A DNA stretch of 21,887 nt from JBOHTO01 sp050733695 (lineage in GTDB: Bacteria; Gemmatimonadota; Gemmatimonadetes; Gemmatimonadales; Gemmatimonadaceae): positions 1 to 21,887 of the forward strand of contig JBOHTO010000137.1 in NCBI GenBank assembly GCA_050733695.1. Reading direction: 5' to 3'. The notes beneath the pieces were generated by a model that worked only from the letters and a program-made list of their open reading frames with translations, searched no databases and was not told the origin of the DNA. A program made the position numbers and the translations under genes. This document shows, in pieces, positions 1 through 8,826 of this stretch (position 1 is its first letter; each line of letters opens with the position of its first letter).

Positions 1-92
1 TGCCGGTGCGGCATTCGCCGCGCCGGCATGCACGGCTCGGCCATGGCCCGACGGGGCCTTGCCCTCGTCGCCGCGTGTTTCGACATTGCTCC

Positions 93-1628
93 GTGGCCCG
101 AGACACGATCCTCATAGATGGTTCCTCGCTCACGATCGATCGTGTGCGCGCGGTCGCGGACGAACGCGTTCCCGTTGCGCTGCACCCGGCGGCCCGCGAA
201 CGCGTGGCGCAGAGCTGCGCCATCGTGGAGGGCGTCGTGGCGCGAAACGAGGTCGTCTATGGTGTGACGACCGGCTTCGGTAAACTGTCCGACGTCGCCA
301 TCCCCGCGGCCCGCATGGCGGAGCTGCAGGTGAACCTCGTGAGAAGCCACGCGGCCGGCGTCGGTGATCTGCTGCCGGAGCGCGAGGTACGCGCGATGAT
401 GCTGCTGCGCGCCAACGTCATTGCCAGGGGATACTCCGGCGCGCGCCCGGTGCTCGCAGAGCTTCTGGCGGGAATGCTGAACGCGGGACTGTACCCGCCG
501 ATCCCCGAGCAGGGGAGCGTGGGTGCGAGCGGCGATCTCGCCCCCCTCGCGCATCTCGCGCTCACGATGATCGGAGAGGGCGAGCTCGCTCGCGCGAATG
601 CTGGCGGGTACGGGCCGGCGGCCGCGGTTCTTGCCCGGGCCGGTCTCGCACCGGTCACGCTGGGCCCCAAGGAAGGACTCACCCTCATAAACGGCACGCA
701 GGCACACACGGCTATCGCGGCGCTCGCGCTGTTCGACGCCGGCCGGCTCTGGCGCACCGCCCATGCCGCCGGCGCGATGTCGCTCGAGGCGCTACTCGGC
801 ACGCCCGCTGCGTTCGACGAACGGATCCACGAGGCGCGTGGCCAGCAGGGCCAGCGTGAATCGGCGGCGCTCCTGCGCGATCTGCTCGCGGCGAGCGAGA
901 TCCGCGAATCGCACAGGCATGGCGACCCGCGTGTGCAGGATGCCTACGCGCTGCGCTGCATGCCGCAGGTGCATGGCCCCGTGCTCGATGCGATTCGCTT
1001 CGCGACCGGGATCGTCGAGCGCGAGCTCAACGCGGCCACCGACAACCCACTCGTACTCGAGGACGGCGCGATTCTCAGCGGGGGCAACTTCCACGGCCAG
1101 GCCGTGGCGCTCGCGCTGGATGTCCTCGCCATCGCCATGACGTACATGGCCACGATCTCCGAGCGGCGGACCGACCGGCTGCTGCACCCCGATCTCAACC
1201 AGGGGTTGCCGCCGTTCCTGTCGCCGGAGGCGGGCGTGAACTCGGGATTCATGATGGCGCAGGTGACTGCGGCAGCTCTGGCCAGCGAGTGCAAGGTGCT
1301 GTCGCATCCCGCGAGCGTGGACACGATCCCCACGGACGGAAGCAAGGAGGATGTCGTGCCTATGGCCATGGGCGCGGCGTGGAAGCTGCGACGCATCCTG
1401 ACGAACGTGCGCAACGTCCTCGCTGTCGAGCTCATGTGCGCAGCCCAGGGTATCGATTGTCGGGCACCTCTCAGGCCGGGGATCGGGGTCGCGCGCGCGC
1501 ACGAGCGCGTGCGCCGGCACGTGCCTCCGCTCGCGGCGGACCGCGTCCTCAGTCCCGATATCGCCGCGCTTGCCACCGCAGTGCACGCCGGAGAGTTCGC
1601 CGATCTCACTGCCGGGGCGAGCACGTGA
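93..1628 (+). CDS. hutH: Histidine ammonia-lyase (histidase)
   Basis: Catalyses non-oxidative deamination of L-histidine to trans-urocanate, the first step of histidine catabolism; cytosolic, normally a homotetramer. The frame is open from position 6, but residues before GTG 93 look non-coding (Arg/Pro-rich), while the family similarity begins at ARDTILIDG. The GTG gives 511 residues, the usual family length, although no clear ribosome binding site precedes it. Visible signatures are YGVTTGFGKL (about residue 56, holding the conserved active-site Tyr) and GSVGASGDLAPLAHLAL, with Ala145-Ser146-Gly147 forming the MIO electrophile. Others are NGTQAHTA, QDAYALRCMPQVHG and ELNAATDNPL. All expected catalytic elements are present, so the enzyme should be active. 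It is first of three hut genes, with 22 bases to hutU. Family assignment is certain; the exact start is the only doubt. Confidence 0.96.
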   Translation: MARDTILIDGSSLTIDRVRAVADERVPVALHPAARERVAQSCAIVEGVVARNEVVYGVTTGFGKLSDVAIPAARMAELQVNLVRSHAAGVGDLLPEREVRAMMLLRANVIARGYSGARPVLAELLAGMLNAGLYPPIPEQGSVGASGDLAPLAHLALTMIGEGELARANAGGYGPAAAVLARAGLAPVTLGPKEGLTLINGTQAHTAIAALALFDAGRLWRTAHAAGAMSLEALLGTPAAFDERIHEARGQQGQRESAALLRDLLAASEIRESHRHGDPRVQDAYALRCMPQVHGPVLDAIRFATGIVERELNAATDNPLVLEDGAILSGGNFHGQAVALALDVLAIAMTYMATISERRTDRLLHPDLNQGLPPFLSPEAGVNSGFMMAQVTAAALASECKVLSHPASVDTIPTDGSKEDVVPMAMGAAWKLRRILTNVRNVLAVELMCAAQGIDCRAPLRPGIGVARAHERVRRHVPPLAADRVLSPDIAALATAVHAGEFADLTAGAST

Positions 1629-1650
1629 TGCGCCTTGGCGGCGAGCGTAC

Positions 1651-3396
1651 GTGACGAGGATCGCTGATGCAGCCGGCGCCGTGAGCCCTGCCGCTGCCGG
1701 GAGCGCAGCGAAGCCGGCTGGCTCACGCGGCCCGATCAGGGCGCCGCGCGGAACCAGCATCTCCTGCCGCGGATGGCAGCAGGAAGCGGCGCTCCGGATG
1801 CTGATGAACAACCTCGACCCGGAGGTCGCGGAACGACCGGATGACCTCGTGGTCTACGGCGGAACGGGGCGCGCCGCGCGGAGCTGGGAGGCGTACGATG
1901 CGATCGTGCGATCTCTCCGCACGCTCGGGAATGACGAGACGCTGCTGGTGCAGAGCGGGAAACCGGTCGCTGTCTTCCGTACGCACGGCAGCGCGCCGCG
2001 CGTGCTGATCGCGAACAGCAATCTTGTGGGACGCTGGGCGAACTGGGAACAGTTCCGCGAGCTCGAGCGAATGGGGCTCACGATGTACGGTCAGATGACG
2101 GCCGGATCCTGGATCTATATCGGCTCGCAGGGGATACTGCAGGGCACCTACGAGACGTTCGGTGCCGTTGCGCGCAAGCACTTCGGCGGGATACTCGCCG
2201 GCCGCTTCGTGCTCACAGCCGGACTCGGAGGCATGGGTGGCGCACAGCCGCTCGCGGCAACGATGCACGGCGCCGCGATACTCGCCGTCGAAGTCGATGA
2301 GTCGCGCATCGACAGGCGCATCGCCACCGGCTTCTGCGACCGCAGGACAGCGAGCATCGATGAGGCGCTGCGCTGGATCGCGCAGGCGTGCCGCGCGCGC
2401 GTGCCGCTGTCGGTCGCGCTGGTGGGCAATGCCGCGTCCGTGCTGCCGGAGCTGGTCCGGCGCGGTGCAGCGCCCGACGTCGTGACCGACCAGACGAGTG
2501 CGCACGACACCCTCAACGGCTACATCCCCGCCGAGCTATCCGTGGCCGAAGCGGCGGAGCTGCGCACGCGTGACCCGCAGGCGTACATCGCGCGCGCGAC
2601 GGGCTCGATCGTCGCTCACGTGCGCGCGATGCTCGAGCTCGCCCGCCGTGGCGCCGTCACGTTCGACTACGGCAACAACATCCGCACCGTCGCGCTCGAC
2701 GCGGGCGTTCGCAACGCCTTCGACTTTCCCGGATTCGTCCCCGCGTACATCCGGCCGCTGTTCTGCGAGGGGAAGGGGCCCTTCCGCTGGGTGGTTCTCT
2801 CCGGCGACGCGCGCGACCTCGAGCGCACGGACGAGCTCGTGCTGCAGCTCTTTCCGGACAACGAGCATCTGCGCCGCTGGATCGAGCTGGCCCGGAAGAG
2901 CGTGCACTTTCAGGGGCTCCCTGCTCGAATCTGCTGGCTGGGGCAGGGCGAGCGCGCCCGCTTCGGCGTCGCGCTCAACGATCTCGTGGCGTCCGGAGAG
3001 CTTTCCGCGCCTGTCGTCATCGGGCGTGACCACCTCGACACCGGGAGTGTGGCCTCGCCGTTCAGGGAGACCGAGGCGATGCGCGATGGGAGCGATGCGA
3101 TCGCCGACTGGCCGATCCTCAATGCCCTGCTGAACGTCGCGAGTGGCGCCTCATGGGTGTCATTCCACCACGGCGGCGGCGTCGGGATGGGAAACTCGCT
3201 GCACGCCGGGCAGGTGATAGTTGCCGACGGCACGCCGGAAATGCGCATTCGACTCGAGCGGGTGCTCACGAACGACCCGGGCCTGGGTGTCGCTCGCCAC
3301 GCCGACGCGGGCTACGAGATCGCCATCGATGCAGCACGCGAGCACGAGCTGCGTCTTCCCATGCTGGATTCGGAGAGTGGCGGATCGGATCCCTGA
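1651..3396 (+). CDS. hutU: Urocanate hydratase (urocanase)
   Basis: Converts urocanate to 4-imidazolone-5-propionate using tightly bound NAD+ as an electrophile; second hut step, cytosolic homodimer. The protein matches the family from RAPRGTSISCRGWQQEA to its C-terminus and resembles the Bacillus type. Visible motifs are NNLDPEVAE, MTAGSWIYIGSQGILQG, the NAD-binding LTAGLGGMGGAQPLA, TDQTSAHD, FDYGNNIR, FCEGKGPFRW and the urocanase signature FQGLPARICW. The signature's active-site Cys is about residue 428 from this start; FHHGGGVGMG follows. The frame is open upstream into hutH. GTG 1651 has a weak GGCGAG six bases ahead and gives 581 residues; GTG 1681 would give 571. The family is usually about 550-560, so the first 25-30 residues (Ala-rich) are an extension or partly untranslated. 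Twelve bases separate it from hutI. Confidence 0.96.
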   Translation: MTRIADAAGAVSPAAAGSAAKPAGSRGPIRAPRGTSISCRGWQQEAALRMLMNNLDPEVAERPDDLVVYGGTGRAARSWEAYDAIVRSLRTLGNDETLLVQSGKPVAVFRTHGSAPRVLIANSNLVGRWANWEQFRELERMGLTMYGQMTAGSWIYIGSQGILQGTYETFGAVARKHFGGILAGRFVLTAGLGGMGGAQPLAATMHGAAILAVEVDESRIDRRIATGFCDRRTASIDEALRWIAQACRARVPLSVALVGNAASVLPELVRRGAAPDVVTDQTSAHDTLNGYIPAELSVAEAAELRTRDPQAYIARATGSIVAHVRAMLELARRGAVTFDYGNNIRTVALDAGVRNAFDFPGFVPAYIRPLFCEGKGPFRWVVLSGDARDLERTDELVLQLFPDNEHLRRWIELARKSVHFQGLPARICWLGQGERARFGVALNDLVASGELSAPVVIGRDHLDTGSVASPFRETEAMRDGSDAIADWPILNALLNVASGASWVSFHHGGGVGMGNSLHAGQVIVADGTPEMRIRLERVLTNDPGLGVARHADAGYEIAIDAAREHELRLPMLDSESGGSDP

Positions 3397-3408
3397 CCGG
3401 TTGACCGT

Positions 3409-4746
3409 TTGATTGCCACCACTTCGCCGTCCGGGTCGGACGTGCCACTGCCGTCCGCTGCGAGGAGCGTCGAGGCAGAGCTCCTCTTCGTCGGCGCCAC
3501 ACAGGTCGTGACCTGCGCCGGAGCACCGCGCGCCCGGCGAGGCAGTGAGATGCGCGACGCCGGTGTCCTGACGAACGGAACCGCGGTGGCCGTGCGCGGC
3601 GAACGGGTCGTCGCCGTTGGACCGCGCGACCGGCTGGAACGCGAGTTCCACCGGGCCGAGCATGTCGAATGCGGCGGAGGAATACTGACACCGGGGCTCG
3701 TCGACTCGCACACGCACGCGGTTTTCGGGCGCGCGCGCTACGAGGAGCAGGAGCAGCGCGCGGCGGGTGCGGACTACATGGACATCGCGCGCCAGGGTGG
3801 AGGTATCCACGCGTCCGTGCGCGACCTGCGTGAGCGGAGCGAAGACGAGCTTGTCGCTCTCGCAGAGCCGCGACTGCGCGCGCTCGCCGCGCACGGCACG
3901 ACGACCGTCGAGGTGAAGTCCGGTTACGGTCTCACGGTCGACGACGAGCTGAAGGCGCTGCGCGCCATCGCCCGCCTTGGCGGGAAACTCCCGCTCCGCC
4001 TCGTTCCCACCTGGCTGGGTGCGCACGAGATACCGCTCGAGCATCGCGGCTCCGGCTCCGGGCGCGCCGCGTACATGAGGTTGCTCATCGAGGAGATGCT
4101 TCCGCGCGTCGCCGTCGCGAAACTCGCGCGCTTTGCCGATGTCTTCTGCGAGCCGGGCGTGTACTCGGTGAAGGAGAGCCGTATCATTCTGGAATCAGCA
4201 AGGCGTGCGGGGCTCGGAGCCAAGCTTCACGCCGACGAGCTGGAGCCATCGGGCGGGGCGGAGCTGGCCGCGTCGCTCGGAGCCACTTCGGCCGATCATC
4301 TCGCCGCCGTATCCGACGCCGGGATCGCCGCGCTCGCGCAGTCGCAAACGGTGGCGACTCTGCTGCCGGGGACGCTGCTCTTTCTCGGACGAACGAATCA
4401 CGCACCCGCGCGCCGCCTGCTCGATGCGGGAGCCGCCGTGGCACTCGCCTCCGATTTCAATCCGGGGACGTCGCCCACGGTCAACTTCCCGCTGATCCTC
4501 ACGCTCGCCGTGAGCCAGCTTCGCATGAGCGTCGCGGAATCCATCCTGGCAGCGACCGTCAACGGCGCTGCCGCGCTCGGGCTTGCGGGCTCCACAGGCC
4601 AGATCGCCCCGGGTTATGCGGCCGACCTCGCGCTTTTTGACGCGGAGGACGTGCGCGAGCTGCCGTACTGGTACGGTGCACACATCTGCAATGCCACGTG
4701 GGTGAGAGGCAAAGCTTGTCACCCGTTTCACTTAGGGGTAAGTTAA
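3409..4746 (+). CDS. hutI: Imidazolonepropionase
   Basis: Hydrolyses 4-imidazolone-5-propionate to N-formimino-L-glutamate; third hut step, a metal-dependent amidohydrolase with a TIM-barrel fold. Metal-site residues are visible as His101-x-His103 in LVDSHTHAVF, His274 in KLHADELEPSGGAEL and Asp349 in ALASDFNPGT. Family blocks TTTVEVKSGYGL, TWLGAHEIP and FCEPGVYS are also present. From TTG 3409 the length is 445, some 25-40 residues longer than typical HutI; in-frame GTG 3442 would give 434. Neither has a convincing ribosome binding site. The excess is N-terminal plus a short charged stretch near residues 40-52. It ends the hut operon; no hutG, hutF or formiminotransferase gene follows, so the fate of formiminoglutamate must be decided elsewhere. 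Function is secure, start is uncertain. Confidence 0.95.
   Translation: MIATTSPSGSDVPLPSAARSVEAELLFVGATQVVTCAGAPRARRGSEMRDAGVLTNGTAVAVRGERVVAVGPRDRLEREFHRAEHVECGGGILTPGLVDSHTHAVFGRARYEEQEQRAAGADYMDIARQGGGIHASVRDLRERSEDELVALAEPRLRALAAHGTTTVEVKSGYGLTVDDELKALRAIARLGGKLPLRLVPTWLGAHEIPLEHRGSGSGRAAYMRLLIEEMLPRVAVAKLARFADVFCEPGVYSVKESRIILESARRAGLGAKLHADELEPSGGAELAASLGATSADHLAAVSDAGIAALAQSQTVATLLPGTLLFLGRTNHAPARRLLDAGAAVALASDFNPGTSPTVNFPLILTLAVSQLRMSVAESILAATVNGAAALGLAGSTGQIAPGYAADLALFDAEDVRELPYWYGAHICNATWVRGKACHPFHLGVS
4716..4744 (+). promoter_or_regulatory. Possible sigma-70 promoter for the TPR/polyprenyl/tatA genes
   Basis: TTGTCA (4716-4721, five of six matches to the -35 consensus), a 17-base spacer and TAAGTT (4739-4744, retaining the three most conserved -10 bases) lie within the last codons of hutI. 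Transcription would begin near 4751, about 60 bases before the TPR gene. This fits a functional break between the hut genes and the next group, but the -10 is weak and the call rests on pattern alone. Confidence 0.3.
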
Positions 4747-4811
4747 CCGGACGCGCTCCCCCCCATCTTTTTCTCCCTGAATGTCCTCTGCGTGGAGCCC
4801 ACCAGGCGCTG

Positions 4812-7523
4812 ATGTCCAACGTCGCGAAGCTCAAGAAGAAGGCTGCCGAACTCGAGCAGAAGAGACAGTTCGACAAGGCGCTCGCGATCTACATCCAGAT
4901 CCTCGACCAGAGCGACGGGAGCCTGGACGAGGCGGATGTCGCCCTGTACAACCGCGTCGGCGACCTGCTCGTTCGCAAGAACGAGGTGGGAAAGGCGGTC
5001 GATTACTACGAGAAGGCGGTCGACCTGTACGCCGATGGCGGATTCTTCAACAACGCCATAGCGCTCTGCAACAAGATCCTCCGTAACTCGCCGGGCCGCA
5101 GCTCCATCTACTACAAGCTCGGCAAGATCAGCGCGAAGAAGGGCTTCGTGAGCGACGCGAAGCAGAACTTCCTCGAATACGCCGACCGCATGCAGAAGGC
5201 CGGCCAACTGGACGAGGCATTCCGCGCGCTCAAGGAGTTTGCCGATCTCTGTCCCGATCAGGACGACATCCGGCTCATGCTGGCCGAACAACTCTCGAAG
5301 AAGGATCGCAAGGGGGAGGCGCTGCAGCAGCTCCAGACGCTGTATGCCAAGTTCGAAGGTGAGGGTCGAACGTCGGAAGCCCGGGCAACCGTGGACCGGA
5401 TGAAGGCGATCGATCCCGCCATTGAGCCGAAGGCGAGCACTGCGCCGCGCGCACCCAAGGCGAGTGACCTCGTCTTCCTGGACGTGTCCTACGATGAGCC
5501 GCAGCAGCAGGGTCGCACGCCGGCGCCGCCCGCCCGCGCGGTGGCACCACCCGACTCCCACCGCTACGAGGATGTTGCGCCGGATGACGATCTCGACGCC
5601 GACGACGAGGCCGACTATGCGGAGGAGGAGGAAAGCTCCGAGGCAGAAACGTTCGCCGCCGGCGACGATCGTACGCCGGACGAGGCTGCGGACGACGAGC
5701 GGATCGAGGGATTGGAAGCGTCCGCCGCCGTCGAGCCGGACCCGTGGTTGCGCCGCGGTCACGAGTTGTCGGATCTGCTCGACTTCGAGCCGACAGCGTT
5801 CGGCGGCGCGGAGCTCCCCGACGAGCGGGCGTCGCACGACACACGCACTCCCACGCCGACGCACGATCTCGTCCTTCCGGGCGAGCTGCCAATGCTCGAC
5901 TTCACCGACAGCGATGAGCCGCATGCCGGCGCCGGATTCGACGGCGGGCGCGATGACGCTTCGCTGGATTTCATCACGCCTTTCGACGAGCCGATCGCCC
6001 CCGATGTACCCGAGGAGACAGGCAGCCTGCTCGATCTCGAGCCGCCGATCGTGCGCGACGACAGTGCAGAGCTGCCGGCGTTCGGTGCGGGCGGTGTGGA
6101 CCTCGGCTTCTCGCACGACGATTCCGGTTTCCTCGACATAGATCAGGGGGCCGAGAGTCTTTCCCGCGGTTCGGACAGCGAGGAGAACAAGGGCACCCAC
6201 GCGCCGTTGGAGTTCGGGGATTCGGGCGACCTGCAGCCAAGCGGGTTCGAGGACGCCGGTGAGGCGGGCGAAGCCGCGGAGCCCGGAGAACTCGACGCCA
6301 TCGGGAGCGGCGGCGAAGGGGGCGACACGATTGGCGCTGCAGCGGCCACGGATGCCGAACCGGAATGGGATCTCGCGGACTCGTTCGCGACGGACGACGC
6401 GACGGACGACGCGACGGACGACGCGACGGCACCGGCGGCGAACTCCATCGAGGGGCTGCGCAATGCGGTGCAGCGAGGCTCGGGCGATCCCACGTTGCGA
6501 CGCCGTCTGGCGGAGATGCTCCTCGAATCCGGACAGCGCGAGGAAGGACTCAGCGAGCTCGAGCTGACGATGATCGGTTTCGAGCGCGCGGGTGACCTGG
6601 ATAGCGCCGATTCCGTGGCGGACGAAATCATCCACATCAACCCGAACTCCGTGCGCCACCACCAGAAGCGCGTCGAGTACGCCTTCAGGACAAACGACAA
6701 GAGTCGGCTGGGAGGAGCATATCTGGAGCTTGCGGACTCGCTCTTCCGTTCCGGGCAGCAGGAAAAGGCGCGGTCGGTATATCAGCGCGTCCTCGAGCTC
6801 GCGCCCGATGACATCCGCGCGCAGGCGGCTCTCAGTGCATTCATAGAGGCGCCGCCCGATCCCGCTCCGGCGCCCGCGCCGAGAAAGGAGAAGAAGGAGC
6901 AGTCGGGAATCTTTCGGCGCTACACCGCCCAGCCGGAGCGGCCCGCGGCGCAGGCCGAGCCGGCCGGACCGTCCATGACCACCGGGGATGACGATGACTT
7001 CGTGAATCTCGGAGACTGGCTGCGCGACGATGACGGTCCGCGCTCGACGCGCATGGTGGTCGACGAACGGCCTCCGTCCGGTGACGAAGAGGCCGATTTC
7101 GCCGACATGCTCCGCCGCTTCAAGCAGGGCGTCGCGCAGAACGTTGCCGAGGAGGATCACGAGAGCCATTACGATCTCGGCGTGGCGTACAAGGAAATGG
7201 GGCTGCTCGACGAAGCGATAGCGGAGTTCCAGAAGGCGCTGCGCGGCACGGGCCACCGGGTTCGCACGTACGAAGCTCTGGGGCAGTGCTTCCTGGAGCA
7301 GTCGCAGTTCCAGGTCGCGCATACGGTGCTGCATCGCGCCCTGGCCGAATCCGGTCACGGCGACGATCAGCTCGTCGGAGTGTTGTATCTTCTCGGATAT
7401 GCCTCGGAGGGACTCCAACGGAGGGACGAGGCGCTCATGCACTACCAGCGTGTCTTCGCCGTGGACATCCATTTCAGGGATGTCGACGCCCGGATCGCGG
7501 GCCTCCAGCGGGTGGCGGGATGA
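4812..7523 (+). CDS. Large TPR protein with acidic disordered linker
   Basis: Function unknown; most likely a cytosolic protein-protein interaction scaffold, as no signal peptide or membrane segment is seen. The first methionine that makes sense is ATG 4812 (MSNVAKLKKKAAELEQKRQF), giving 903 residues. Helical TPR repeats occupy about residues 1-200. Residues 205-545 are a low-complexity linker rich in Asp, Glu, Ala, Gly and Pro. A second TPR block spans about 548-675, a short basic/Pro linker follows, and a third block spans about 765-900 (HYDLGVAYKEMGLLDEAIAEFQKAL is typical TPR). The linker repeatedly carries short motifs of the type LLDFEP, MLDFTD, SLDFIT, LLDLEP and FLDIDQ. Overall layout (TPRs plus long acidic region) recalls FimV-type polar or motility scaffolds, but this is analogy only. 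Its TGA overlaps the ATG of the polyprenyl synthase gene, indicating co-translation. Confidence 0.85.
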   Translation: MSNVAKLKKKAAELEQKRQFDKALAIYIQILDQSDGSLDEADVALYNRVGDLLVRKNEVGKAVDYYEKAVDLYADGGFFNNAIALCNKILRNSPGRSSIYYKLGKISAKKGFVSDAKQNFLEYADRMQKAGQLDEAFRALKEFADLCPDQDDIRLMLAEQLSKKDRKGEALQQLQTLYAKFEGEGRTSEARATVDRMKAIDPAIEPKASTAPRAPKASDLVFLDVSYDEPQQQGRTPAPPARAVAPPDSHRYEDVAPDDDLDADDEADYAEEEESSEAETFAAGDDRTPDEAADDERIEGLEASAAVEPDPWLRRGHELSDLLDFEPTAFGGAELPDERASHDTRTPTPTHDLVLPGELPMLDFTDSDEPHAGAGFDGGRDDASLDFITPFDEPIAPDVPEETGSLLDLEPPIVRDDSAELPAFGAGGVDLGFSHDDSGFLDIDQGAESLSRGSDSEENKGTHAPLEFGDSGDLQPSGFEDAGEAGEAAEPGELDAIGSGGEGGDTIGAAAATDAEPEWDLADSFATDDATDDATDDATAPAANSIEGLRNAVQRGSGDPTLRRRLAEMLLESGQREEGLSELELTMIGFERAGDLDSADSVADEIIHINPNSVRHHQKRVEYAFRTNDKSRLGGAYLELADSLFRSGQQEKARSVYQRVLELAPDDIRAQAALSAFIEAPPDPAPAPAPRKEKKEQSGIFRRYTAQPERPAAQAEPAGPSMTTGDDDDFVNLGDWLRDDDGPRSTRMVVDERPPSGDEEADFADMLRRFKQGVAQNVAEEDHESHYDLGVAYKEMGLLDEAIAEFQKALRGTGHRVRTYEALGQCFLEQSQFQVAHTVLHRALAESGHGDDQLVGVLYLLGYASEGLQRRDEALMHYQRVFAVDIHFRDVDARIAGLQRVAG
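6393..6428 (+). repeat. 12-bp in-frame tandem repeat, three copies
   Basis: The unit GACGACGCGACG occurs three times without a mismatch and encodes Asp-Asp-Ala-Thr x3 near residues 528-539 of the large TPR protein, at the end of its acidic linker. Perfect identity at the DNA level suggests recent slippage expansion. Confidence 0.9.
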
Positions 7524-8524
7524 GCGTGGCAGCGCGCCCGGCCACGGTGGCCCCGCCCACGCTCGGCGCCGTCCAGCGCCCTGTGCGCGATGACCTTGAC
7601 CATGTCGTGGACGAGTTGCGCCGCATCGTCACGGAGGACAATCCGCTCATTTCCGAAGTGAACGGGCATCTGCTGCAGATGCGCGGAAAGATGTTCAGGC
7701 CCACACTTCTGCTTCTCTCCAGCGAGACGGGTGGCAGCCAGGAGCCGCGCGCGATCGCCCTGGCCGCTGTGGTCGAGCTCATCCACCTCGCGACGCTGGT
7801 GCACGACGACGCGATCGACCACTCCGCGCTCAGGCGCGGGATGCCAACGGTGAATGCGTTGTTCAGCCATCAGGTCTCGGTCATCATGGGAGACTTCCTC
7901 TATTCGCGCGCCCTCTGGGAGCTGGTCCGGCGCGACGAGCTGGAGGCGCTCCGTCTTCTGACTGCCGCCTCGAACGCGATGACGGTAGGCGAGATGCGGC
8001 AGCTCGCGGTAGTGGACCCGCTCAGCTTCTCCGAAGCCGATTACGATGCGCTCATCCGCGCCAAGACTGCGGCCCTCTTCGCCGCGGCCTGCGAAGTCGG
8101 TGCGCTGTGCGGCGCCGAGGCGCATCGGGCCGCGCTGGCTCGCTACGGTGAGCGGCTTGGCATGGCCTTCCAGATATCGGATGACCTGCTCGACTATACC
8201 GAGGCGCAGGAGGTGACGGGCAAGCCGATGGGCCTCGATCTGCGCGAACACAAGGTGACCCTTCCCCTCATTCACGCGCTGAGCCGGATCACGCCGGCCG
8301 CGCGCGCAAGGATCAACGCGCTTTTCGCAGCGGAAGATCCGGGGAGCGATGAGATCGCCGGTGTGATTGCAATCGTGCGAGACGCTGGCGGCCTGGAATA
8401 CGCCCGATCGCGCGGCGAGCAGTTCGCGCATGAAGCGGAGGAGGCACTCGCAGAGCTTCCGGAAACGGACGCCGCACAGTCGCTGTCGGATGCGATCGGC
8501 TATGTCATGGACCGGCGCCGCTGA
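7520..8524 (+). CDS. Trans-polyprenyl diphosphate synthase (long-chain type likely)
   Basis: Condenses isopentenyl diphosphate with allylic diphosphates to make the isoprenoid tail of a quinone or a related lipid; cytosolic, Mg2+-dependent. The 334-residue length is usual. Motifs in order: RGKMFRP (55-61), first Asp-rich motif DDAID (96-100) in LIHLATLVHDDAIDHS, GDFLYSRA, and second Asp-rich motif DDLLD (221-225) in FQISDDLLDYT. GKPMGLDLREHKVTLPLI follows. The fifth residue before the first Asp-rich motif is Ala (91), a small residue typical of long-chain producers rather than farnesyl or geranylgeranyl synthases that carry an aromatic there. Start ATG overlaps the preceding stop (ATGA), and the stop TGA shares one base with the next ATG. 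Exact chain length cannot be read from sequence, so no gene symbol is given. Confidence 0.92.
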   Translation: MSVAARPATVAPPTLGAVQRPVRDDLDHVVDELRRIVTEDNPLISEVNGHLLQMRGKMFRPTLLLLSSETGGSQEPRAIALAAVVELIHLATLVHDDAIDHSALRRGMPTVNALFSHQVSVIMGDFLYSRALWELVRRDELEALRLLTAASNAMTVGEMRQLAVVDPLSFSEADYDALIRAKTAALFAAACEVGALCGAEAHRAALARYGERLGMAFQISDDLLDYTEAQEVTGKPMGLDLREHKVTLPLIHALSRITPAARARINALFAAEDPGSDEIAGVIAIVRDAGGLEYARSRGEQFAHEAEEALAELPETDAAQSLSDAIGYVMDRRR

Positions 8525-8802
8525 TGGCGCGGGGATCTTCGAAGCACCGGCCGGGGTTTCATGCTCTGGTGCTCGCGATCGGCTTCGTGGTGGGGGGCTT
8601 TCTCGCCCAGTTCGCGCGGATGTTCCTCCCCGCGGGTGCGGTCAAGGAGTTCCTCACCACCGGCGTCACGCCATCGATCGGTCCGCTCAGCGTCGACCTG
8701 ATAATCGTGACCTTCGCGGTAGGGCCGATCGCGCTCGATGTCTCGCTTCTCAGCCTGCTGGGCGTGGTCGTTGCGTATCTGATCGCGCGGTCGTTGTTCT
8801 AG
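8524..8802 (+). CDS. Small two-helix membrane protein, DUF4321-like
   Basis: A 92-residue protein with an N-terminal membrane segment (about residues 11-30, FHALVLAIGFVVGGFLAQF) and a C-terminal hydrophobic helix (about 68-90, ALDVSLLSLLGVVVAYLIARS). Between them lie a short extracytoplasmic or cytoplasmic loop and SVDLIIVTFAVGP. The pattern (Gly-rich first helix, a middle 'LDL...FGF' type strand, a terminal helix ending in Arg plus hydrophobics) resembles DUF4321 proteins, whose role is unknown; this match is from memory. Its ATG overlaps the stop of the polyprenyl synthase by one base and tatA follows 24 bases later, so it is co-transcribed with both. Strongly coding by its tight packing; function not assignable. 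Confidence 0.8.
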   Translation: MARGSSKHRPGFHALVLAIGFVVGGFLAQFARMFLPAGAVKEFLTTGVTPSIGPLSVDLIIVTFAVGPIALDVSLLSLLGVVVAYLIARSLF

Positions 8803-8826
8803 CTCGTCTTTCGGGAGGAGGTCGGT

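Noticed and set aside
1..117. Frame open from the left edge to TAG 115-117, possibly the end of an upstream gene
   Set aside because: Only 38 codons, not recognisable, and it would overlap the preferred hutH start by 25 bases. It cannot be distinguished from chance.
4743..7472. 909-codon open frame on the minus strand opposite the large TPR gene
   Set aside because: It mirrors the TPR gene codon for codon, is Arg/Val/Leu-rich without recognisable domains, and results from high GC at third positions; the plus frame has clear TPR repeats.
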